DNA of 64,000 nt from Rhodovulum sulfidophilum. GTDB taxonomy: Bacteria; Pseudomonadota; Alphaproteobacteria; Rhodobacterales; Rhodobacteraceae. Below the pieces are notes generated by a model, which did no database searches, was not told the DNA's origin, and saw nothing but the letters and a program-made list of their open reading frames with translations. Both the position numbers and the translations under genes were made by a program. Positions 24,739 to 34,047 of the stretch are shown here, in pieces (position 1 is the stretch's first letter; every line of letters begins with the position of its first letter). Location: contig QFPW01000001.1 of NCBI GenBank assembly GCA_003241785.1, positions 62,001 to 126,000 on the forward strand, read 5' to 3'.

Positions 24739-25566
24739 TCAGTGCGCGGCGTGCGACACCCCGCCGCCCCAGATGTAGACGGCGGCGAAGAGGAACAGCC
24801 AGACCACGTCGACGAAGTGCCAGTACCAGGCCGCCGCCTCGAAGCCGACGTGCTGCTCCTGGGTGAAATGCCCGGCGTAGACGCGGGCGAGGCAGACCGC
24901 GAGGAAGATCGTGCCGACGATCACGTGGAAGCCGTGGAAGCCCGTCGCCATGAAGAAGTTCGCGCCGTAGATGTTGCCGGCGAACGAGAACTCGGCGTGG
25001 CTGTATTCGTAGATCTGGAAGATCGTGAAGATCACCCCGAGCACGATGGCGAGCCAGAGGCCGTATTTCATCTGCTCCCGGTCGTTCTCCTCGGCGATCG
25101 CATGGTGCGCCCAGGTCGCCGCGCAGCCCGAGCACAGCAGGATCAGCGTGTTGATGAGCGGCAGGTGCCAGGGGTTGAAGGTCTCGATCCCGGCCGGCGG
25201 CCAGACGCCCGGCGTGACCGTGATGCCCTCGATCGTCCCCATCGGGTACATCGCGTGCTTGAAGAAGGACCAGAACCACGCGGCGAAGAACATCACCTCG
25301 GAGATGATGAACAGCACCATCCCGTAGCGCAGCCCGATGCGCACCACCGGCGTATGATCGCCCTCCTGCCCCTCCGAGATCACGTCCGACCACCAGGCGA
25401 ACATGGTGTAGAGCACCATCGCGAGGCCGATGAGGCCGATCCAGGGCCCATGGTCGTGGAAGTAGAGGACCGCGCCGAGCAGCATGACGAAGGCGCCGAC
25501 CGCGCCGAGGAAGGGCCAGACGCTCGCTGGCAGGATATGGTAGTCGTGGTTCTTGTAGCCGGCCAT
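24739..25566 (-). CDS. ctaE: Cytochrome c oxidase subunit III
   Basis: This 275-residue subunit has seven predicted membrane spans. The conserved SEVMFFAAWFWSFFKHAMYP and ATGFHGFHVIVGTIFLAVCL segments, plus AAWYWHFVDVVWLFLFA at the end, are diagnostic for subunit III of aa3 oxidase. It sits in the cluster after ctaG (15 bp gap). Confidence 0.96.
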   Translation of the reverse strand: MAGYKNHDYHILPASVWPFLGAVGAFVMLLGAVLYFHDHGPWIGLIGLAMVLYTMFAWWSDVISEGQEGDHTPVVRIGLRYGMVLFIISEVMFFAAWFWSFFKHAMYPMGTIEGITVTPGVWPPAGIETFNPWHLPLINTLILLCSGCAATWAHHAIAEENDREQMKYGLWLAIVLGVIFTIFQIYEYSHAEFSFAGNIYGANFFMATGFHGFHVIVGTIFLAVCLARVYAGHFTQEQHVGFEAAAWYWHFVDVVWLFLFAAVYIWGGGVSHAAH

Positions 25567-25581
25567 CTCGGGCGTCCTTCT

Positions 25582-26244
25582 CTACTGTTCGAGCGTCTGG
25601 TCGGGACTCGCCGCGGGCCCGGCGGCGAGGCGGGTCGCCGGATCACCGGCGCGGGTTTTCTCGATCGTGGCCGGCGCCATGCGTTCCTCCTCCGGCACTT
25701 CGGTCGGGAACATCGTGTAGGAGAGCGTGACCGCCTTGAGGTACGAGGCGTCGGCGTCCTTGACGAGTTCGGGGTCGACGAAGAACGTGATCGGCATCTC
25801 GATCCGCTCGCCCGGCCGGAGCACCTGCAGGTCGAAGCAGAAGCAGGCGATCTTGTCGAAGAACCGCCCGGCGATGTCGGGGGCCACGTTATAGGCGGCC
25901 TGGCCCGCGGTGACCTCGTCGGTCGGGTTGTAGGCCTCGTAGAAGGCGAGGCCGGTCTCGCCGATCCGGACCTTCATCTCGCGCTGCATCGGGCGGAACT
26001 TCCACGGCATGTCCTTGGCGACATTCGCGTCGAAGCGCACCGTGATCATCCGGTCCAGCACCTCGTCCGGCGCCTGCTCCGCGACCTGCGTCGTGCCGCC
26101 ATAGCCGGTGGTGCGGCAGAACCAGCTGTAGAACGGCACCGCGACGAAGCTGAGGCTCACCATCACGACGACGACGCCGGCGAGGCGGAAGGCCAGACGG
26201 CGGTTGGCGTTGGCGGCGCGGTCCGGATCGGGGGGCGTGGTCAT
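25582..26244 (-). CDS. ctaG: Cytochrome c oxidase assembly protein CtaG (Cox11)
   Basis: CtaG delivers copper to the CuB site of oxidase subunit I. The 220-residue protein has an N-terminal membrane anchor (VVVVMVSLSFVAVPFYSWFC) and a periplasmic domain with the copper-binding CFCFDLQVLRPGE motif and FVDPELVKDADASYLKAVTL, both typical of Cox11. It has a long alanine/proline-rich C-terminal tail of no obvious function. It follows a small membrane protein by 3 bp. Confidence 0.94.
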   Translation of the reverse strand: MTTPPDPDRAANANRRLAFRLAGVVVVMVSLSFVAVPFYSWFCRTTGYGGTTQVAEQAPDEVLDRMITVRFDANVAKDMPWKFRPMQREMKVRIGETGLAFYEAYNPTDEVTAGQAAYNVAPDIAGRFFDKIACFCFDLQVLRPGERIEMPITFFVDPELVKDADASYLKAVTLSYTMFPTEVPEEERMAPATIEKTRAGDPATRLAAGPAASPDQTLEQ

Positions 26245-26247
26245 GGC

Positions 26248-26433
26248 TCAGTTCCCATTGCCTGGCAGCATCTGCGACGCCGGCGCGGGGTCGCGGTGGC
26301 CGACCGCGACGCCCTGGCTGAGCTTCACCACCGTGACCGCGAAGACCAGCACGACGAAGCCGACCAGCACGAGGCCGACCCCGAGGTTGCGGCTGCGCCG
26401 CCGTCCATAGATCTCATGGCTGTCGGGCCGCAT
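26248..26433 (-). CDS. Small single-span membrane protein in the cta cluster
   Basis: This 61-residue protein has a basic N-terminus (HEIYGRRRSRN), one span (LGVGLVLVGFVVLVFAVTVV) and a short periplasmic tail. Its place between ctaB and ctaG matches the short CoxF-like reading frame found in alphaproteobacterial oxidase clusters. The role is not established; accessory work in oxidase assembly is inferred from position only. Confidence 0.7.
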   Translation of the reverse strand: MRPDSHEIYGRRRSRNLGVGLVLVGFVVLVFAVTVVKLSQGVAVGHRDPAPASQMLPGNGN

Positions 26434-26446
26434 CGCTCCGCCCCCC

Positions 26447-27406
26447 TCAGACCAGCGTCGGCCAGCCGAGGCCGGCGAAGGCCCCGCCGGCGCGAAGCCC
26501 CGCCTCGGCGAGGAACAGGCAGAAATGCAGGAAGAGATAGACGATCGAGAACCAGAAGAAGCGCTTCTCGACGCGATAGCCGTCGGCCTCCGCCGTCGCC
26601 TCGTCGCGCCAGCGGATCGCGATGGCGCCTTTCAGGAGCATCGCGTTCAGGATCGCCGCGCCGGCGAGATAGACCGGGCCGCCGATCGTGGTGAAGGCGG
26701 GCAGGATCGCGACGGGGGCGAGGATCAGCGAATAGACGAGGATCTGCTGGCGCGTGACCTTCGGCCCCGCGGTCACCGGCAGCATCGGCACGCCGGCCTT
26801 GGTGTAGTCATCGTTCCGGAACAGCGCCAGCGCCCAGAAATGCGGCGGGGTCCAGAGAAAGATCAGCAGGAACATGAGGCAGCTCTCGAGCGAGACGCCC
26901 CCCGTGGCGATCGCCCAGCCGATCATCGGCGGGAAGGCCCCGGCCGCGCCGCCGATGACGATGTTCTGCGGCGTCGAGCGCTTCAGCCACATCGAGTAGA
27001 TCACGGCGTAGAAGAAGATGGTGAAGGCGAGCAGTCCGGCGGCGAAGGCGTTCGCGAAGAGCGCGAGCATCACGACCGAGAAGCCCGAGAGCGCGACGCC
27101 GATCGCCAGCGCCTCGCCGCGGGGGACGCGGCCCGAGGGGATCGGCCGGCCGGCGGTCCGGCGCATCACCGCGTCGATGTCCCAGTCCCACCACATGTTG
27201 AGCGCGCCCGAGGCCCCGGCCCCGACCGCGACGCAGAGGATCGCGGCGAAGGCGACGACCGGATGCACCGGGACCGGCGCGCACAGGAGCCCGACCGCCG
27301 CGGTGAAGATCACGAGCCGCATGACGCGGGGCTTCAGCAGCTCGACGTAATCGCCGAATTGCGCCTCGTGGGGCGGGACATTCTCGATCCAGCCGGTCTC
27401 GCTCAT
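26447..27406 (-). CDS. ctaB: Protoheme IX farnesyltransferase
   Basis: CtaB (CyoE, Cox10) adds a farnesyl group to heme b to make heme o, the precursor of heme a. The 319-residue polytopic protein has the UbiA-type DxxxD region NMWWDWDIDAVMRRTAGRP (about residues 91-109), preceded by ELLKPRVMRLVIFTA, and about eight to nine membrane spans. It follows ctaC by 57 bp. Confidence 0.95.
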   Translation of the reverse strand: MSETGWIENVPPHEAQFGDYVELLKPRVMRLVIFTAAVGLLCAPVPVHPVVAFAAILCVAVGAGASGALNMWWDWDIDAVMRRTAGRPIPSGRVPRGEALAIGVALSGFSVVMLALFANAFAAGLLAFTIFFYAVIYSMWLKRSTPQNIVIGGAAGAFPPMIGWAIATGGVSLESCLMFLLIFLWTPPHFWALALFRNDDYTKAGVPMLPVTAGPKVTRQQILVYSLILAPVAILPAFTTIGGPVYLAGAAILNAMLLKGAIAIRWRDEATAEADGYRVEKRFFWFSIVYLFLHFCLFLAEAGLRAGGAFAGLGWPTLV

Positions 27407-27463
27407 TCTTTCCCCGCTTGGCTCACTGGCCCGGCGGACGCGTCCGCGCGCCCCGCCGGCCGC

Positions 27464-28327
27464 TTAGTTGGCCTGCGCCACTCCGTCCGGCGACGCCGTG
27501 CCGCCGTATTCCTCGATCGCCCAGTCGAGCCAGGCCTTGTACTGCTCGGCGCTCACCACCTTGACGGTGATCGGCATGAAGCTGTGGTCCTTGCCGCAGA
27601 GCTCCGAGCACTGGCCGAAGTAGATGCCTTCCTTCTCGGCGCGGAACCAGGTCTCGTTGAGCCGGCCCGGCACCGCGTCCATCTTCACGCCGAAGGCGGG
27701 GATGGTCCAGGAATGGATCACGTCCGCGCCGGTGGTCAGAAGCCGCACCGTCGCGTTCACCGGCACGACCACCGCGGTATCGGTCGCGAGCAGGTAGAGG
27801 TCGTCGGTATAGCCATAGGCCTCGAGATCCTCGCGCGCCAGCATCAGGCTGTCGAAGGCGAATTCGTTCTCGGGATAGTCGTAGCTCCAGTACCACTGGT
27901 TGCCTGTGGCCTTGATGGTCAGGTCCGGCTCGGGCACCTCGAGCTGCTTGAACAGGATCGGCAGCGAGAAGGAGCCGATCACGATCAGGATCAGCACCGG
28001 GATCAGCGTCCAGGCGATCTCGATCTTGGTGTTGTGCGTGAAGCTCGCCGGGGTCGGATTGGCCTTCCGGTTGAACTTGACGACGCAGATCGCGAGCAGC
28101 GCGGTGACGAAGAGCACGACGAACAGCATGATCCAGTGGATCATACCCGAGAGCCAGTGCATGTCATGCGCGACCGGCGTCACCGCCGGCTGGTAGTTCA
28201 CGCCGCCGGGAACCGGCGCCCCGATCACGGGCAGGTCGGTGGGCTCGCCCGCCGTCTGTCCGAAGACCGCGCCTCCGGACATCAGCGTGGCAAGGCCGAT
28301 CCAAAGGGCGATCAGGAGCTGCTTCAT
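27464..28327 (-). CDS. ctaC: Cytochrome c oxidase subunit II
   Basis: This 287-residue subunit begins with a signal peptide (ALWIGLATLMSGGAVFG), then two membrane spans and a periplasmic cupredoxin domain with the CuA site. The ligands are His in VIHSWTIPAFGVK and the CSELC pair with the following His/Met in FGQCSELCGKDHSFMP. The aromatic electron-entry patch is GNQWYWSYDYPE. It heads the cluster ctaC-ctaB-small protein-ctaG-ctaE-surf1. Subunit I (ctaD) is not present in this window. Confidence 0.96.
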   Translation of the reverse strand: MKQLLIALWIGLATLMSGGAVFGQTAGEPTDLPVIGAPVPGGVNYQPAVTPVAHDMHWLSGMIHWIMLFVVLFVTALLAICVVKFNRKANPTPASFTHNTKIEIAWTLIPVLILIVIGSFSLPILFKQLEVPEPDLTIKATGNQWYWSYDYPENEFAFDSLMLAREDLEAYGYTDDLYLLATDTAVVVPVNATVRLLTTGADVIHSWTIPAFGVKMDAVPGRLNETWFRAEKEGIYFGQCSELCGKDHSFMPITVKVVSAEQYKAWLDWAIEEYGGTASPDGVAQAN

Positions 28328-28493
28328 GGCGTTCGTCCCTGCGTCGTGCGACCCGTCAGTCCTCGTCGCGGGACGGTGCGAGCCGTGTTGTAACCGTTCG
28401 AAGATGAACCATATTGGGGCTCAAAGAACAAGCCGCGCCTTTGGTATTACGCCACCGTGCGCCTGTCACCGAGCGATCCCGAGGAGGCGCGTC

Positions 28494-29915
28494 GTGCAGC
28501 CCACACCCCGATTCCGGCCCTTCGAAACCCACCTCGACGAGGGGCTCGCGCTCGCGGAGCTGCGGCTCTCGGTCGCGGGCGCCGACGATGGCGAGCTCTT
28601 CCTCGAGCGGCGGCGGAGCGAGGCCCTGCTGTTCGACGACGGGCGCCTGCGAACCGCGAGCTACGACGCCGCCGAGGGGTTCGGCCTGCGCGCGGTCCAT
28701 GGCGAGACCGTCGGCTACGCGCATTCGACCGAGATCTCCGAGGCGGCGCTCACCCGCGCGGCCGAAACCGCGCGGCTCGCGGTCGGGACGGGCGGCGGCG
28801 TGCTCGCCGCGCCGCCGAAGCCGACCAACCAGCGGCTCTACACCGACCACGACCCGTTCGACGACGCGGCCTTCGCGGTGAAGGTCGAGATGCTGCGCGA
28901 GATCGACGCCTATGTCCGCGCGCTCGACCCGAGCGTGGCGCAGGTCTCCGCGAGCCTCGCCGCCTCGATGCAGGAGGTCGAGATCCTGCGCCCCGAGGGC
29001 GACCGGTACGCCGAGGCGCGCCCGATGGTGCGGCTCAACATCTCGGTCATCGTCGAGGAGAACGGCCGCCGCGAATCGGGCGGCGCCGGCGGCGGCGGGC
29101 GCTACGGCCTCTCGCCGCTGATGGGCACCGACCACTGGAAGGCGGTGGCGCGCGAGGCGCTGCGAATCGCCAAGGTGAACCTCCGGGCCGAGCCAGCCCC
29201 CGCCGGCGTGATGGACGTCGTGCTCGGCCCGGGCTGGCCCGGCATCCTCCTGCACGAGGCGATCGGCCACGGGCTGGAGGGCGACTTCAACCGCAAGCGG
29301 ACCTCGGCCTTCGCCGGGCTGATGGGCACGCGGATCGCCGCGCCCGGCGTCACCGTGGTCGACGACGGCACGATCCCGGACCGCCGCGGCTCGATCTCCT
29401 TCGACGACGAGGGCACGCCCTCGAACCGGACCGTGCTGATCGAGGACGGCATCCTCGTCGGCTACATGCAGGACCGGCAGAACGCGCGGCTGATGGGGGT
29501 GGCCCCGACCGGCAACGGCCGGCGCGAGAGCTTCGCCCACGCGCCGATGCCCCGGATGACCAACACGATCATGCTGGGCGGCGAGACCGATCCGAAGGAC
29601 CTGCTCGCCGATCTCAGGGACGGGATCTACGCGGTCGGCTTCGGCGGCGGCCAGGTCGACATCACCAACGGCAAGTTCGTCTTCTCCTGCACCGAGGCCT
29701 ATCGCGTGAAGGACGGCAAGGTCGGCGCCCCGGTGAAGGGCGCGACGCTGATCGGCGACGGCGCGACCGCTCTCAGGCACATCAAGGGGATCGGGAACGA
29801 CATGGCGCTCGACCCCGGCATGGGCAATTGCGGCAAGAACGGCCAGTGGGTGCCGGTCGGCGTCGGCCAGCCGACGCTGCTGATCGGCGGGCTCACGGTC
29901 GGCGGCAGCGCTTAG
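28494..29915 (+). CDS. tldD: Metalloprotease TldD
   Basis: TldD, with TldE/PmbA, forms a zinc protease that degrades unfolded peptides and matures some modified peptides. The 473-residue protein has the HExxxH site in LHEAIGHGLEGD (first His residue 254), the Cys/His-rich end KFVFSCTEAYRVKDGKVG, and GMGNCGKNGQWVPVGVGQPT. The start is a GTG at 28494 preceded by GAGGAGG. The stop TAG (29913-29915) is formed by the first bases of a REP-like palindrome. The gene is divergent from ctaC; no tldE partner is nearby. Confidence 0.94.
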   Translation: MQPTPRFRPFETHLDEGLALAELRLSVAGADDGELFLERRRSEALLFDDGRLRTASYDAAEGFGLRAVHGETVGYAHSTEISEAALTRAAETARLAVGTGGGVLAAPPKPTNQRLYTDHDPFDDAAFAVKVEMLREIDAYVRALDPSVAQVSASLAASMQEVEILRPEGDRYAEARPMVRLNISVIVEENGRRESGGAGGGGRYGLSPLMGTDHWKAVAREALRIAKVNLRAEPAPAGVMDVVLGPGWPGILLHEAIGHGLEGDFNRKRTSAFAGLMGTRIAAPGVTVVDDGTIPDRRGSISFDDEGTPSNRTVLIEDGILVGYMQDRQNARLMGVAPTGNGRRESFAHAPMPRMTNTIMLGGETDPKDLLADLRDGIYAVGFGGGQVDITNGKFVFSCTEAYRVKDGKVGAPVKGATLIGDGATALRHIKGIGNDMALDPGMGNCGKNGQWVPVGVGQPTLLIGGLTVGGSA

Positions 29916-29969
29916 GGCGGACCGCGGTCCGCCGATCCGGCGAAGGCGGCGGACCGAGGTCCGCCCTAC
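29913..29969. repeat. Inverted pair of REP-like palindromes (family A) at the tldD stop
   Basis: TAGGGCGGACCGCGGTCCGCC (29913-29933) and GCGGACCGAGGTCCGCCCTAC (29949-29969) form an inverted pair in the tldD-dprA gap. The first unit starts at the tldD stop codon itself. Confidence 0.85.
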
Positions 29970-30039
29970 GCTTCCCTCACCGCCCTGCTAACCCGCGCTT
30001 AACCCCTCCCCCGCATCTGCGAGGGGAGGAGGCGCGCGC

Positions 30040-31215
30040 ATGACCCATGACATCCCGACCCAGCCCGGGGCCCGGCCGCCCCGGAGCCGCGAGGCGCTGA
30101 TCGACTGGCTGCGGCTCGCCCGGTCGCGCCGGGTCGGACCCGCGACCTTCGCGCGCCTGATGGCCGAGCACGGCTCGGCCGCGCGCGCGCTCGCCGCCCT
30201 GCCCGCGCTCGCCGCGCGCGCCGGGGACACTGGTTACGCCCCCTTCCCGCGCGCCGAGGCCGAGGCCGAGCTCGCGCGGGGCGAGGCGCTCGGCGCGCGG
30301 CTCCTCGCGCTCGGCGGTCCGGACTACCCGCGCCATCTCGCCACGATCGCCGATCCCCCGCCGGTGCTCTGGGCGCTCGGCGATCCCGCGCTCTGCGAAA
30401 AGCCGGTGGTCGCGCTGGTCGGCGCGCGCAACGCCTCGGCGCTCGGCTGCCGGATGGCGGCGCGGCTGGCGCATGACCTCGGCGCGGCGGGATTCGTCAC
30501 CGTCTCGGGCCTCGCCCGCGGCATCGACGCCGCCGCGCACCGCGCCTCGCTCGACACCGGGACGATCGCGATCCAGGCGGGCGGCGTCGACGAGGTCTAT
30601 CCGCCCGAGAACGCCGCGCTCGCGCGCGACATCGCGGCGCGCGGGCTGCGGCTCTCGGAGACGCCGATGGGCCACCCGCCCCGGACCCAGGACTTTCCCC
30701 GGCGCAACCGGATCATCTCGGGGCTCGCGCTCGGGGTCGTCGTGGTCGAGGGCGCGCTCCGCTCCGGCAGCCTCATCACCGCCCGCGCCGCGCTCGATCA
30801 GGGGCGCGAGGTGATGGCGGTGCCGGGCAACCCGCTCGACGCGCGCGCGGCCGGCTGCAACGCGCTGATCCGCGACGGCGCGACGCTGGTCCGCGACGCC
30901 GCCGACGTCGCCGAGGCGCTCGCCGCGCTCCTGCCGCGCGCGCCGGCGCCGGCGCCGGCCCGGATCCCGGCGCCCCCCGCGGATCCGTCCCCGGCCGCCC
31001 CCGCCTTCGCCGGGGATCTCGGCGCCCGGGTCCTCGCCCTGCTCGGGCCGGTGCCGGTCGACGAGGATGCGCTGACCCGCGACCTCGGCGCCGGCGCGGC
31101 GGAGGTCGCGGCCGCGCTGCTCGAGCTCGAGCTCGCCGGCGCGCTGCTGCGGCATCCCGGCGGCGGCGTCGGCCTCGCCCCGCGCGAGCCCGGCCCCCGC
31201 CACGGCACCCCCTGA
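30040..31215 (+). CDS. dprA: DNA processing protein DprA
   Basis: DprA loads RecA on incoming single-stranded DNA during transformation. The 391-residue protein has an N-terminal SAM-like helical part, the Rossmann-type DprA core (GDPALCEKPVVALVGARNAS, GFVTVSGLARGIDAAAHRAS, DFPRRNRIISGLALGVVVVE, SLITARAALDQGREVMAVPG) and a C-terminal winged-helix domain (ALLGPVPVDEDALTRDLG) after an alanine/proline linker. Length and order are normal. It precedes topA, a common alphaproteobacterial order. Confidence 0.93.
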   Translation: MTHDIPTQPGARPPRSREALIDWLRLARSRRVGPATFARLMAEHGSAARALAALPALAARAGDTGYAPFPRAEAEAELARGEALGARLLALGGPDYPRHLATIADPPPVLWALGDPALCEKPVVALVGARNASALGCRMAARLAHDLGAAGFVTVSGLARGIDAAAHRASLDTGTIAIQAGGVDEVYPPENAALARDIAARGLRLSETPMGHPPRTQDFPRRNRIISGLALGVVVVEGALRSGSLITARAALDQGREVMAVPGNPLDARAAGCNALIRDGATLVRDAADVAEALAALLPRAPAPAPARIPAPPADPSPAAPAFAGDLGARVLALLGPVPVDEDALTRDLGAGAAEVAAALLELELAGALLRHPGGGVGLAPREPGPRHGTP

Positions 31216-31357
31216 AGGATCCGCCCCGACGCCCTCGGGGCGGCGGTCTCGGACGAGCTCGGCCCGGCTCGCCGGCGGCCCCTATTATATCGTGGCGCGG
31301 AGGGCCCGAGTCGGCGGCCGGCCGGGCGGACCGCCGCCATCCGGCGACACCCCTCGG

Positions 31358-31387
31358 TTGACAAGCTTCGCGGTTGGTCACATCTAA
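31358..31387 (+). promoter_or_regulatory. Putative sigma-70-type promoter of topA
   Basis: TTGACA (31358-31363), an 18-bp spacer and ATCTAA (31382-31387) lie 44 bp before the topA start. The -35 is perfect; the -10 is moderate. Confidence 0.5.
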
Positions 31388-31431
31388 GCCGCCGTCGCGC
31401 CCCGAGGCGGCGCGGCGTTGAAAGGGTTCGC

Positions 31432-34047
31432 ATGGCCGTCGTCGTCGTCGAGTCGCCCGCGAAGGCGAAGACCATCAACAAGTACCTCGGGTCGGATTTC
31501 ACCGTCCTCGCCTCCTACGGGCATGTCCGCGACCTGCCGCCGAAGGATGGCTCGGTCGATCCCGACCACGACTTCGAGATGAAGTGGGAGGTCGCCTCCG
31601 ACAGCCAGAAGCACATCCGCGCGATCGCCGAGGCGCTGAAGGACGACGACAAGCTCATCCTCGCCACCGACCCCGATCGCGAGGGCGAGGCGATCTCCTG
31701 GCATCTCCTCGAGGCGCTGACCAAGCGCAAGGCGATCAAGAAGGACACCGCCGTCGAGCGCGTGGTGTTCAACGCGATCACCAAGACCGCGGTGACGACC
31801 GCGATGGAGAACCCGCGCCAGATCGACATGGAGCTGGTGGACGCCTATCTCGCCCGCCGCGCGCTCGACTATCTCGTGGGCTTCCGCCTCTCGCCGGTGC
31901 TCTGGCGCAAGCTGCCGGGCGCCAAGTCGGCGGGCCGGGTGCAGTCGGTCGCGCTGCGCCTGATCGTCGAGCGCGAGATGGAGGTCGAGGCCTTCAAGGC
32001 GCGCGAATACTGGAGCGTGAAGGCGCTGCTCGGCACGCCGCGCGGCGACGCCTTCGAGGCGCGGCTCGTCACGCTCGACGGGAAGAAGCTCGACAAGTTC
32101 GACCTCGGGACCGAGGCCGCGGCGACCCGCGCCGTCGCCGAGATCGACGCCCGCGACCTCACGGTCGGCTCGGTCGAATCGAAGCCCGCCAGCCGCAATC
32201 CCTCCGCGCCCTTCATGACCTCGACGCTGCAGCAGGAGGCGAGCCGCAAGTTCGGCTTCGGCGCGCGCCAGACGATGAACGCGGCGCAAAGGCTCTACGA
32301 GGCGGGCCACATCACCTACATGCGGACCGACGGCATCGACATGGCGCCGGAGGCGGTGATGGCCGCGCGCGACGTGATCAAGGCGCGCTACGGCGAGGAC
32401 TACGTGCCGAAGTCGCCGCGCATGTACAAGAACAAGGCCAAGAACGCGCAGGAAGCGCATGAGTGCATCCGGCCGACCGACATGGGCGCGAGCCCGGAGA
32501 AGCTCCGGCTCGAGGCCGATCAGGCCAAGCTCTACGACCTCGTCTGGAAGCGCTCGCTCGCGAGCCAGATGGAGGCGGCGCGGTTCGAGCGGACCACGAT
32601 CGAGGTGACCTCGGCCGACACCGCCGTGGGCCTGCGCGCCTCGGGCCAGATCGTGACCTTCGACGGCTTCCTCAAGGTCTACATGGAAGGCCGCGACGAC
32701 GAGGATTTCGAGCTCGTCGACGACGAGGACGGCGGCCGCCTGCCCCGGATCGTCGCGGGCGAGCCGGCCGACAAGCGCCGCGTCACGCCGGAGCAGCATT
32801 TCACCCAGCCGCCGCCGCGCTACACCGAGGCGACGCTGGTGAAGCGGATGGAGGAGCTCGGCATCGGCCGGCCCTCGACCTATGCCTCGATCGTCTCGAC
32901 GATCCAGGAGCGCGACTACGTCTACAAGGACAAGAACCGTCTGATGCCGCGCGACAAGGGGCGGCTGGTGACGGCCTTCCTCGAGAGCTATTTCGGCAAG
33001 TACCTCGACTACAACTTCACCGCCGACCTCGAGGAGGACCTCGACAAGGTCACGACTGGCGAGGAGGACTGGAAGGCGCTGCTGGCGCGGTTCTGGACCG
33101 ATTTCTCCGCCGCGCTCGGCGAGACGGCGGAACTGCGCATCACCGACGTGCTCGAGAAGATCAACGAGGTGCTCGAGCCGCATCTCTTCCCGGTGACGCC
33201 CGAGGATCCCGAGCCCCGCCGCTGCAAGGCCTGCGGCGTCGGGCGCCTCAGCTTGCGCACCGCGCGTTCGGGCGGGGCCTTCATCGGCTGCTCCAACTAT
33301 CCCGAATGCCGCTATACCCGCCCCCTCGCGGGCGAGGTCGAGGGCGGCGACGCGGCGGGGCCGGATGGCAAGCTGCTCGGCTATGACGACGCGGGCACGC
33401 CGGTCTCGCTGCGGGTCGGGCCCTACGGGCTCTACGTGCAGCTCGGCGAGGTGACCGAGGAGACGCCGAAGCCGAAGCGCGCCTCGATCCCGAAGGGCAT
33501 GGACCCTTCGGCGGTCGATCTCCAGCGCGCGCTCGACATGCTGGCGCTGCCCCGGCTCATCGGCCTGCATCCCGACGACGGCGAGAAGGTCGAGGCCTCG
33601 ATCGGGCGGTTCGGGCCTTATGTGAAGCACGGCAAGATCTACGCGAACATCAAGGATCCCGAGGAAGTGCTGACGATCGGCATGAACCGGGCGATGGAGG
33701 TGCTGGCGCAGAAGGCGGCGCGCGGCGGCGGGCGCGCGGCGGTGAAACCGCTCCGCGTGCTCGGCGAGCATCCCGAGGGCGGCGAGATCGCGCTCTACGA
33801 GGGGCGCTACGGGCCTTACGTGAAATGGGAGAAGGTCAACGCGACGGTGCCGAAGGAAACGGCGCCCGAGGCGGTGACCCTCGAACAGGCGCTGGAACTC
33901 ATCGCGGCGAAACGGCCGGCGAAGAAGACCGCCGCCAAGAAGGCGCCCGCGAAGAAGACCGCGGCGAAGAAGGCTCCGGCCAAGAAGGCCGCGACGAAGA
34001 AAGCCGCCCCGAAGGCGGCCGCGAAGAAGACCGCCCCGGGCGAGTAA
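31432..34047 (+). CDS. topA: DNA topoisomerase I
   Basis: TopA relaxes negative supercoils through a transient 5'-phosphotyrosine. The 871-residue protein has the Toprim domain (VVVVESPAKAKTINKYLG; LATDPDREGEAISWHL), the active tyrosine in GHITYMRTDGID (Tyr296) and RPSTYASIVSTIQ. One zinc finger with four cysteines follows (CKACG...CSNYPECRY, about 600-625), then repeated GRFGPYVKHG/GRYGPYVKWE modules. The last 45 residues are a lysine/alanine-rich repeat (AAKKAPAKKTAAKKAPAKKA), histone H1-like, which probably adds nonspecific DNA binding. Confidence 0.97.
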   Translation: MAVVVVESPAKAKTINKYLGSDFTVLASYGHVRDLPPKDGSVDPDHDFEMKWEVASDSQKHIRAIAEALKDDDKLILATDPDREGEAISWHLLEALTKRKAIKKDTAVERVVFNAITKTAVTTAMENPRQIDMELVDAYLARRALDYLVGFRLSPVLWRKLPGAKSAGRVQSVALRLIVEREMEVEAFKAREYWSVKALLGTPRGDAFEARLVTLDGKKLDKFDLGTEAAATRAVAEIDARDLTVGSVESKPASRNPSAPFMTSTLQQEASRKFGFGARQTMNAAQRLYEAGHITYMRTDGIDMAPEAVMAARDVIKARYGEDYVPKSPRMYKNKAKNAQEAHECIRPTDMGASPEKLRLEADQAKLYDLVWKRSLASQMEAARFERTTIEVTSADTAVGLRASGQIVTFDGFLKVYMEGRDDEDFELVDDEDGGRLPRIVAGEPADKRRVTPEQHFTQPPPRYTEATLVKRMEELGIGRPSTYASIVSTIQERDYVYKDKNRLMPRDKGRLVTAFLESYFGKYLDYNFTADLEEDLDKVTTGEEDWKALLARFWTDFSAALGETAELRITDVLEKINEVLEPHLFPVTPEDPEPRRCKACGVGRLSLRTARSGGAFIGCSNYPECRYTRPLAGEVEGGDAAGPDGKLLGYDDAGTPVSLRVGPYGLYVQLGEVTEETPKPKRASIPKGMDPSAVDLQRALDMLALPRLIGLHPDDGEKVEASIGRFGPYVKHGKIYANIKDPEEVLTIGMNRAMEVLAQKAARGGGRAAVKPLRVLGEHPEGGEIALYEGRYGPYVKWEKVNATVPKETAPEAVTLEQALELIAAKRPAKKTAAKKAPAKKTAAKKAPAKKAATKKAAPKAAAKKTAPGE

